Shown piece after piece: positions 42,132 to 48,082 of a stretch of 48,082 nt of DNA (position 1 is the first letter of the stretch; each line of letters begins with the position of its first letter). The DNA lies in contig DATLYW010000017.1 of the NCBI GenBank assembly GCA_035574315.1, positions 1 to 48,082 of the forward strand, in the 5' to 3' direction. The DNA is from Candidatus Zixiibacteriota bacterium (lineage in GTDB: Bacteria; Desulfobacterota; Binatia; UBA9968). Both the position numbers and the translations under genes were made by a program. The notes beneath the pieces are model-generated. The model was not told where the DNA came from and did not search any database. It was given only the letters and a program-made list of their open reading frames with translations.

Positions 42132-42635
42132 TCATTCCACGACCACGAGCACGGCTCCCGCTTCCACTGTGTCGCCCGCCTTCACCCGGATCTCCTTGAT
42201 CTCGCCCGCGATCGGGCTGCGCACCTCGTTTTCCATCTTCATCGCCTCGACGATGACCAGCCCCTGCCCCTTTTCCACCGCCTCGCCCTCGCCGACAAGG
42301 ACGGCGATCACCTTACCCGGCATCGGGACCGACACCTGCTGGCGCCCCTGCGGCTGGATCCCGGACTGCGAATCGCCCAGGCGCACGCGCCGCTCGTCGA
42401 CGAGGTGGACCCGGTAGGTGCGCCCGTCCACCAGAACGCGGTACTCGTCCTCCGTGTTGTCGACCTCGACCTCGAACGAGCGGTTGTCGACGATCAGCGA
42501 GTAGTTGGTGCGCCCGGTCTTCTTGCCGTCCACGAGAAACTCGTTGCCGTCGACGGCGATCCGGTAGACGGATTTCCCGATTTCCTCGATCTCGACGGTG
42601 TACGTCTGATCCGCGAGCTTCGCGATGTAAGCCAT
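42132..42635 (-). CDS. Biotin carboxyl carrier protein of acyl-CoA carboxylase
   Basis: This 167-residue protein ends in a biotinyl domain with EAMKMENEV, where K133 carries biotin, preceded by PMPGKVIAVLVGEGEAVEKG. The first 90 residues form a strand-rich domain (VYRIAVDGNEFLVDG, YRVLVDGRTYRV) as in propionyl-CoA/acyl-CoA carboxylase alpha chains. It receives CO2 from the biotin carboxylase upstream and passes it to the carboxyltransferase. The ATG is separated from the carboxylase gene by a 149-base spacer with tandem repeats. Confidence 0.93.
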   Translation of the reverse strand: MAYIAKLADQTYTVEIEEIGKSVYRIAVDGNEFLVDGKKTGRTNYSLIVDNRSFEVEVDNTEDEYRVLVDGRTYRVHLVDERRVRLGDSQSGIQPQGRQQVSVPMPGKVIAVLVGEGEAVEKGQGLVIVEAMKMENEVRSPIAGEIKEIRVKAGDTVEAGAVLVVVE

Positions 42636-42660
42636 GGTGGCCGGTTCAACAATAAAGATC

Positions 42661-42705
42661 GTTCAAGCCGTTCAAGCTGTTCAAACCGTTCAAGCCGTTC
42701 AAGCC
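42661..42705. repeat. Five tandem 9-base repeats
   Basis: Units GTTCAAGCC, GTTCAAGCT, GTTCAAACC, GTTCAAGCC, GTTCAAGCC run head to tail. They sit in the spacer between the biotin carboxylase and the biotin carrier genes. Reduced copies occur at 24,598 and, reversed, at 32,184. Downstream, to about 42,775, is a CGAAGACCGGGAAG-type low-complexity tract of the second family. Confidence 0.7.
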
Positions 42706-42784
42706 GGACCGCGAAGCGGCAGACCGGGGGCCGAAGACCGGGAAGAACAAAAACCAGAAATCAGGGACTGGACCCCCCATGTGA

Positions 42785-44326
42785 TTATCGACGCCTCCAG
42801 CCGCGGCCCGGAAAGGCCGGCAGCGATCGGAGCGCCGTCCGCTTCCCCTGCTCCCGCCACCTCGAGGGCTGCGACGCTCCTTTCGCCAGCAGCCCCAGCG
42901 CCAGCTCGTGCTCGCGGTGCAGGGCGGCGATGGCCGCCGAGGCGAGGGCGATTTCCTTGTGCGGATAGACCTCCTCCTTGCTCGCCGAACGGTATTCCTC
43001 GTCGATGAAGCCCGTGTTGAAGTCGCCCGACATGAAGCGCGGGTGGCGCAGGATCCACTGGTGAAAGGCGATATTGGTCTTGATGCCCCGCACCTGATAC
43101 TCGCGCAGGGCGCGCCGCATCCGCAGAATCGCCTCGATCCGGTTCTCGCCCCAGATGATCAGCTTGGCGATCATCGGATCATAGTAGATGGAGACCTCGG
43201 CCCCCTCGTAAACGCCGCAGTCGTTGCGCACGCCGAGGCCCTCGGGCAGGCGCAGCCCTTCGATCTTTCCGGGACAGGGCATGAAATCCGCCTCCGCGTC
43301 CTCGGCGTAGATCCGGCACTCGATCGCGTGGCCGGTCTGCGTGATGTGCCGCTGGCGCCACGGCAGGTAGCCGCCGCTGGCGATCTCGATCTGGGCCTTG
43401 ACCATGTCGATGCCCACCACCCGCTCCGTCACCGCGTGCTCGACCTGCAGCCGCGTGTTCATCTCCAGGAAGTAGAAATTCCTGTCCTGGTCCAGCAGGA
43501 ACTCCAGCGTCCCGGCGCCGACGTAGCCCACCGCCCGCGCCCCCTGGATCGCGATCCGGCCGATCCGCCGGCGCGTGCGGTCGTCCAGCCCCGGCGCCGG
43601 GCACTCCTCGATGACCTTCTGGTGTCGTCTCTGGATGGAGCACTCGCGGTCGTAGAGATGGATCACCCGCCCGTAGCGATCGGCGAGAATCTGGATTTCG
43701 ATGTGGCGCGGCCGCTGTATGTATTTTTCCACGTAGAGACGGGGATCGCCGAACGATGCGGCGGCCTCGGAACGCACCGCGCGATAGGCCGAGGAGACCT
43801 CGCGGCGCGACCGCACCAGCCTGAGCCCCTTGCCGCCCCCTCCGGCCACCGCTTTGAGCATGAAGGGGTAGCCCGTCGCCTCGGCGGCCTTCACCACCTC
43901 GTCCTCGGAATTCAGGATGCCGTCGGACCCCGGCACGACGGGAACGCCGGCGGCCTTCATCGCCTGGCGCGCCTTGACCTTGTCGCCCATCTGCTCGATG
44001 ACGTCGGGCGACGGGCCGATGAAGACGATCCCCTCCTTCGTGCAGCGGCGGGCGAACTCGGCGTTCTCCGCGAGAAAGCCGTAGCCCGGATGAACCGCTT
44101 CCGCGCGGCTCTTCCTGGCGACCTCGAGAATCCTGTCGATGCAGAGATAGCTCTGCGTGGACGGGGCCGGACCGATCGGATAGGCGTAGTCCGCGTACTT
44201 GACGTGAAGCGACTCGCGGTCCGCTTCGGAGTAAACCGCGACGGTCTCGATGTCCAGCTCGCGGCAGGCGCGCGCGATCCGCACCGCGATCTCGCCGCGA
44301 TTGGCGATCAGGATTCGCTTAAACAT
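42785..44326 (-). CDS. accC: Acyl-CoA carboxylase, biotin carboxylase subunit
   Basis: This 513-residue enzyme carboxylates biotin using ATP and bicarbonate. It shows FKRILIANRGEIAVRIARAC, the glycine-rich KAVAGGGGKGLRLVRS loop, RDCSIQRR-type DRECSIQRRHQKVIEECPAP, and EMNTRLQVEHAVTE. ATG 44324-44326 was chosen because it starts MFKRILIANRGE. It is about 60 residues longer than E. coli AccC and so resembles the N-terminal part of propionyl-CoA carboxylase alpha. It lies 106 bases behind the carboxyltransferase gene in one operon. Confidence 0.93.
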   Translation of the reverse strand: MFKRILIANRGEIAVRIARACRELDIETVAVYSEADRESLHVKYADYAYPIGPAPSTQSYLCIDRILEVARKSRAEAVHPGYGFLAENAEFARRCTKEGIVFIGPSPDVIEQMGDKVKARQAMKAAGVPVVPGSDGILNSEDEVVKAAEATGYPFMLKAVAGGGGKGLRLVRSRREVSSAYRAVRSEAAASFGDPRLYVEKYIQRPRHIEIQILADRYGRVIHLYDRECSIQRRHQKVIEECPAPGLDDRTRRRIGRIAIQGARAVGYVGAGTLEFLLDQDRNFYFLEMNTRLQVEHAVTERVVGIDMVKAQIEIASGGYLPWRQRHITQTGHAIECRIYAEDAEADFMPCPGKIEGLRLPEGLGVRNDCGVYEGAEVSIYYDPMIAKLIIWGENRIEAILRMRRALREYQVRGIKTNIAFHQWILRHPRFMSGDFNTGFIDEEYRSASKEEVYPHKEIALASAAIAALHREHELALGLLAKGASQPSRWREQGKRTALRSLPAFPGRGWRRR

Positions 44327-44432
44327 CGCCCTCCGCGCCTGAGCGCGGCGACGTCGCTCGCGGCGCACCCCGCCGGCTCCCGCCCGCGCGGCACGCGGCC
44401 GCGCATCCCCGTTGCCGCGTACCCATCTTTGC

Positions 44433-45983
44433 TCAAAGCGGAATGTTGCCGTGCTTCTTCGGCGGATTGTGCTCCTGCTTGTTCCGCAGCATCTCCAGCG
44501 AGCGGATGAGCATCGGCCGCGTGTCCTCCGGGTAGATCACCGCGTCGATGTAGCCGTGCTCCGCCGATTTGAAAGGATTGGCGAACTTGTCGCGGTACTG
44601 GCGCACCAGCTCGTCGCGAGCCTTGGAGGGATCGGCCGCCTTCCGGAGCGCGTCGCGGAAAACGATGTTGATCGCGCCTTCGGGCCCCATGACCGCGATC
44701 TCGGCGGTCGGGTAGGCGAGATTGATGTCGCCGCGGAGGTGCTTGCTCGACATCACGATGTAGCCGCCGCCGTACGCCTTGCGCGTCACCACCGTCACCT
44801 TGGGCACCGTCGCCTCCGCGTAGGCGTAGAGCAGCTTGGCGCCGTGGCGGATGATGCCGTCGTACTCCTGCGAGGTCCCGGGCAGGAAACCCGGAACGTC
44901 GACGAAGGTGACGATCGGGATGTTGAAGCAGTCGCAGAAACGGATGAAGCGCGCCGCCTTGACCGACGCGTTGATGTCGAGGCACCCCGCGAGATTCGCC
45001 GGCTGATTGGCGACGATCCCGACCGAGCGCCCGCCGAGCCGCGCGAAGCCGACCAGGATGTTCGGCGCGAAGTCGGCCTGAACCTCATAGAAGTAGCCCT
45101 CGTCGATCACAGCCTTCACGAGCTCCTTCATGTCGTAAGGCCGGTTGGGATTGTCGGGAACCAGGTCGCGCAGCCTGCGGTCGCGCCGCAGCGGATCGTC
45201 GGTGGTGGGGACGAACGGCGGATCCTCCTGGTTGTTCCCCGGCAGGAACCGGATCAGCTCGCGGATCATCAACAGGCAGTCTTTCTCGGTGTTCGAGGCG
45301 AAATGCGCCACGCCGCTCTTGACCGTGTGCGTGTCCGCGCCGCCGAGCTCTTCCTTGGTCACCTCCTCGTGCGTGACGGTCTTGATGACGTCGGGCCCGG
45401 TGATGAACATATAGCTGTTGGTCTTGACCATGAAGATGAAGTCGGTGATCGCGGGCGAATAGACCGCGCCGCCGGCGCACGGCCCCATGATCGCCGAGAT
45501 CTGCGGCACCACCCCGGACGCCAGCACGTTGCGCCGGAAGATCTCGCCGTAGCCGGCGAGGCTGACGACGCCTTCCTGGATGCGGGCGCCGCCGGAATCG
45601 TTGATGCCGATGATCGGCGCGCCGTTCTTCATCGCCAGATCCATGACCTTGCAGATCTTCTCCGCGACGACGCCGCTCAGGCTCCCGCCGAAGACCGTGA
45701 AGTCCTGGGAGTAGACGTACACCAGGCGGCCGTCCACCGCGCCGTACCCGGTAACCACCGCGTCGCCGGGAAATTTCTGCCGGTCCATGTCGAAGTCGGT
45801 GCAGCCGTGCATGCGGAGCCGGTCCAGCTCGACGAAGCTGCCGCTGTCGAGCAGGATGTCGATCCGCTCGCGCGCCAGCAGCTTTCCCTGCTCGTGCTGG
45901 CGCCGGGCGCGCTCTTCGCCGCCGCCGGCTTCCGCCCGATCGTTGAGTTCGCGCAATTTCTCGAGGTTGCTCGTAGCCGTCAT
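44433..45983 (-). CDS. pccB: Acyl-CoA carboxylase, carboxyltransferase subunit (PccB/MmdA type)
   Basis: This 516-residue protein moves CO2 from biotin to an acyl-CoA, most likely propionyl-CoA or a longer substrate. [20 protein letters not shown], the oxyanion sites [19 protein letters not shown] and [27 protein letters not shown], and the late [18 protein letters not shown] are standard. Both crotonase-like halves are complete. It is the first gene of the carboxylase operon and has a good promoter 55 bases before its ATG. Confidence 0.94.
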   Translation of the reverse strand: MTATSNLEKLRELNDRAEAGGGEERARRQHEQGKLLARERIDILLDSGSFVELDRLRMHGCTDFDMDRQKFPGDAVVTGYGAVDGRLVYVYSQDFTVFGGSLSGVVAEKICKVMDLAMKNGAPIIGINDSGGARIQEGVVSLAGYGEIFRRNVLASGVVPQISAIMGPCAGGAVYSPAITDFIFMVKTNSYMFITGPDVIKTVTHEEVTKEELGGADTHTVKSGVAHFASNTEKDCLLMIRELIRFLPGNNQEDPPFVPTTDDPLRRDRRLRDLVPDNPNRPYDMKELVKAVIDEGYFYEVQADFAPNILVGFARLGGRSVGIVANQPANLAGCLDINASVKAARFIRFCDCFNIPIVTFVDVPGFLPGTSQEYDGIIRHGAKLLYAYAEATVPKVTVVTRKAYGGGYIVMSSKHLRGDINLAYPTAEIAVMGPEGAINIVFRDALRKAADPSKARDELVRQYRDKFANPFKSAEHGYIDAVIYPEDTRPMLIRSLEMLRNKQEHNPPKKHGNIPL

Positions 45984-46037
45984 GCAGAAAAATTCCTTGA
46001 GGTCGAAGTAGACGCGCGTGGGATCTTGGGTGCGGGC

Positions 46038-46065
46038 ATCATAACAAAGTCCCCCCGGGTGTCAA
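46038..46065 (-). promoter_or_regulatory. Promoter of the acyl-CoA carboxylase operon
   Basis: On the minus strand a perfect TTGACA (46060-46065) and TATGAT (46038-46043) are 16 bases apart, upstream of the carboxyltransferase gene. It is the clearest promoter of the chromosomal half. The remaining spacer up to 46291 shows no further site I would support. Confidence 0.65.
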
Positions 46066-46291
46066 CAGAATTCGCCCCGCCGCAGTCGCGGCTCGACGGA
46101 AAAAGCATCTTCATTCGAGCCGCCGAACCGCCCCCGGACAGCCGCCCGGATCGCGTCCCTGGCCGGACGTGAACCGGAATCGGGAGCCGCGGTTCGGCGA
46201 CCTGCGATTCGCGGCCGGCGATGCGGCCGGTTGCGGCGGCCGCGTGAAATTGTTAGCTTGAAGCTTCCGCCGACGACCGCGATCGCAAGCG

Positions 46292-47476
46292 ATGGGACGA
46301 CCCGAAGGCTCCCGACAACCCTCTTCTCCGGCGCCGACGCGCCCGCTCGCCGCCCACCAGGCCCTCCTGATCGTTGCCGCGAGCGAGAGCGACGCCAACA
46401 TGCTCTACGCCTCCGGGTTCTTCGCGCCCGACCCCTTCATCTTCTTCCAGCACCGCAAGCGGAAGTACGTCGTCATGAGCGACCTCGAGATCGACCGCGC
46501 CAAGAAGCAGGCGCGCGTCGACCGCGTCCTGTCGCTCTCGGCTTACCAGCGCAGGCTGCGGCGCGCGGGGAAAAGCGCCCCCGCGCTGATCGACGTCCTC
46601 GATCTGGTGCTCCGGGAGCGCGGGATCCGCGCGGTGATCGTTCCCGCCAATTTTCCGGCGCTGCTCTCGGACCAGCTGCGGGCCAAGGGTTTCAGCGTCC
46701 AGATCCGAAAGGATCCGTTCTTCGCCGAGCGCGAGATCAAGAGCCCGGCCGAGGTCCGGCACATCGAGGAATCGCTGCGCATCGCGGTGCTCGGGCTCGA
46801 AGCCGGCCTGCGCGCGTTGCGCCGCAGCCGCATCGGCCGCGACCGCTACCTCTACCTCAACGGCGCCCGCCTGACCTCGGAAACCCTGAAGAGCATCGTG
46901 AACACCGCCATGATGGCGCGGGGCTGGGTCCCCAGCCACACCATCATTTCCTCGGGCGACCAGTGCTGCGACCCGCACCACGAAGGCAGCGGGCCGATCA
47001 GGGCGCACACGTCCATCATCTTCGACATCTTTCCGCGCTCGCAGAAGACCGGCTACTACGGCGATCTCAGCCGGACCGTGGTGCGCGGGCGCGCCTCGGA
47101 CCGCCTCAAGGAGATCTACGCCGCCGTGCAGGACGGCCAGCGGCTCGGCTTCGAGCTGATCCGCGACGGCGCCGACGGGCGGGAGATCCACCGGCGGATC
47201 GTCGATCTGTTCGAACGGAGGGGGTTTCGCACGGGCAAAATCAACGGGCGGATGCAGGGCTTTTTCCACGGAACCGGGCACGGCCTCGGTCTCGACATTC
47301 ACGAGCCGCCCCGCATCGCTCCGGTCGAAGCCGTGCTCAAGAAGGGGCACGTGGTGACGGTCGAGCCGGGTCTCTACTATCGGGGGATCGGCGGCGTGCG
47401 GCTCGAGGACGTGGCGCTCGTCACCGCGACGGGCAGCCGCAATCTGACCGACTGCCCGCAGTTCCTCGAGATCTGA
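46292..47476 (+). CDS. M24-family metallopeptidase (Xaa-Pro peptidase-like)
   Basis: This 394-residue protein has a creatinase-like N-terminal half and a pita-bread catalytic half. The five metal ligands are visible: aspartates in IIFDIFPRS and GDLSRTV, histidine in HGTGHGLGLDIHEPPR, and glutamates in VTVEPGLYY and GGVRLED. It removes or cleaves next to proline in peptides, or may be a related creatinase. The first 20 residues are proline-rich and not conserved. It is divergent from the carboxylase operon and 33 bases before the HEAT gene. Confidence 0.9.
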   Translation: MGRPEGSRQPSSPAPTRPLAAHQALLIVAASESDANMLYASGFFAPDPFIFFQHRKRKYVVMSDLEIDRAKKQARVDRVLSLSAYQRRLRRAGKSAPALIDVLDLVLRERGIRAVIVPANFPALLSDQLRAKGFSVQIRKDPFFAEREIKSPAEVRHIEESLRIAVLGLEAGLRALRRSRIGRDRYLYLNGARLTSETLKSIVNTAMMARGWVPSHTIISSGDQCCDPHHEGSGPIRAHTSIIFDIFPRSQKTGYYGDLSRTVVRGRASDRLKEIYAAVQDGQRLGFELIRDGADGREIHRRIVDLFERRGFRTGKINGRMQGFFHGTGHGLGLDIHEPPRIAPVEAVLKKGHVVTVEPGLYYRGIGGVRLEDVALVTATGSRNLTDCPQFLEI

Positions 47477-47509
47477 AGCCCGCGGGAGCCGGCGGGAGAA
47501 CGGGCTGCC

Positions 47510-48082
47510 ATGATGGAGCGGGACGAAGCGATCGCCGGGCATCTGGCGGCCCTCGAGTGTGAAGACAAGATGGTGATCCGGCGCGGCGTCGACGGCTTGA
47601 TCGCGCTCGCCGGCCGGAGCCCCGGGCTCGTCCCGCTTCTTCGGGAGCTTCTCTCCGATCCGCGGCGCAAGCACCGGTGGGCTCTCGCCTACGTCCTCGG
47701 CCACGTCGCTCCGCCCGCGCCCGCGGCAGTCGAAGCCCTGCTCGAGGCACTCGGCCATCCCGAGCCCGACATCCGCTGGGCGGTCGCGCTCCTGTTGATC
47801 CGGCTGGGAAAGAGCCACCCGGCGATCGCCGCAAACCTGGTCGCGCTCAGCCGCGACGGAACGGCAACGCAGCGCCGCATGGCGGTCTACTGCATCCGGG
47901 ACGTCGGCGTCCCCGGCCCGCCCGCGCGCGCCGCCCTGGTTCGGGCTCTGGGCGATACCGATCCGCTGGTGCGTCTCGCGGCCCTCGCCGCTTTCAAGAA
48001 CTGCACCGGCCCCGACGCGGAAGTCGAGCGCCTGTTCCTCGGGCTTTTTTTACGCGATCCGCACGACGGCGTGCGGAACGCC
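47510..48082 (+). CDS. HEAT-repeat protein, 3' end beyond the window
   Basis: A frame opens at ATG 47510 (or 47513) and stays open to the right edge, giving 191 residues. It consists of HEAT/PBS-lyase-like repeats of about 30 residues: DPRRKHRWALAYVLGHV, HPEPDIRWAVALLLIRLG, and DTDPLVRLAALAAFKNC, each with a D-x-VR-type turn between two helices. Such repeats form superhelical docking surfaces or act in phycobilin-type or tetrapyrrole binding; no catalytic residues are seen. It follows the M24 peptidase after 33 bases and may be co-transcribed. The true length is unknown. Confidence 0.75.
   Translation, partial: MMERDEAIAGHLAALECEDKMVIRRGVDGLIALAGRSPGLVPLLRELLSDPRRKHRWALAYVLGHVAPPAPAAVEALLEALGHPEPDIRWAVALLLIRLGKSHPAIAANLVALSRDGTATQRRMAVYCIRDVGVPGPPARAALVRALGDTDPLVRLAALAAFKNCTGPDAEVERLFLGLFLRDPHDGVRNA

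Noticed and set aside
42661..42705. CRISPR array
   Set aside because: The 9-base units are contiguous with no spacers, and no cas genes are near.

Overview
The window joins two kinds of DNA. Bases 1 to about 10,220 are an accessory island, visibly richer in A/T and made mostly of mobile-element and defence-type genes. From about 10,220 to the right edge the DNA is G/C-rich with strongly G/C-ending codons and carries ordinary bacterial metabolism. The gene set suggests a soil or sediment bacterium of an uncultured lineage near Methylomirabilota/Rokubacteria, Binatota or Deltaproteobacteria: paired LLM flavoproteins, CaiB-type CoA transferase, gentisate-dioxygenase-like cupin, large isocitrate lyase, ETF, acyl-CoA carboxylase, pyruvoyl arginine decarboxylase and Tat genes. 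That placement is an inference and is weak. No rRNA, intact tRNA or CRISPR array was seen.

Island (1-10,220). The left edge is the 3' end of an IS5-type transposase. The IS has landed in the end of a gene for an RNase HIII-like protein that also carries a zinc ribbon and a PIN-like nuclease domain, and it has replaced the last residues. That gene is third in a leftward operon after an XRE regulator and an ImmA/IrrE-type metallopeptidase. Back-to-back with it, from a promoter whose -10 overlaps the leftward one, runs a rightward operon of six closely spaced genes: a 57-residue proline-rich peptide, an E2-E1 fusion, a JAMM isopeptidase, a DUF2188 protein, an unknown 102-residue protein and a lamin-tail-domain protein. 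This is a eukaryote-like ubiquitin-type conjugation system without a visible beta-grasp modifier and without a CD-NTase, and it is the most interesting part of the window. A 967-residue DNA adenine methylase with a nuclease-like N-terminus follows. The island ends at the 3' part of a tRNA-Gly gene and a comM gene that has lost its N-terminal half.

Chromosomal part (10,220-48,082). In order: the comM remnant; a small exported protein; an isoprenylcysteine-methyltransferase-like membrane protein; decayed small ORFs; a glyoxalase-fold protein and an iron-type solute-binding protein; a leftward block of sensor kinase, isocitrate lyase and malate synthase G (glyoxylate shunt); a CaiB CoA transferase divergent from a citryl-CoA-lyase-like protein; two LLM oxidoreductases; a peptide-type ABC transporter with binding protein and two permeases but no ATPase; pyruvate kinase; a gentisate-dioxygenase-like bicupin; a leftward group of thiolase-like/OB protein, EtfA, EtfB, a small protein and a PaaA-like diiron protein; fabF-fabH; an HDAC-family deacetylase; tatA/B-tatC; a leftward acyl-CoA carboxylase operon (carboxyltransferase, biotin carboxylase, biotin carrier) followed by pyruvoyl-dependent arginine decarboxylase; an M24 peptidase; and a HEAT-repeat protein cut by the right edge. 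Several intergenic spacers carry the same family of short repeats (GTTCAAGCC units and CGGTCTTCGGTCT-like tracts).
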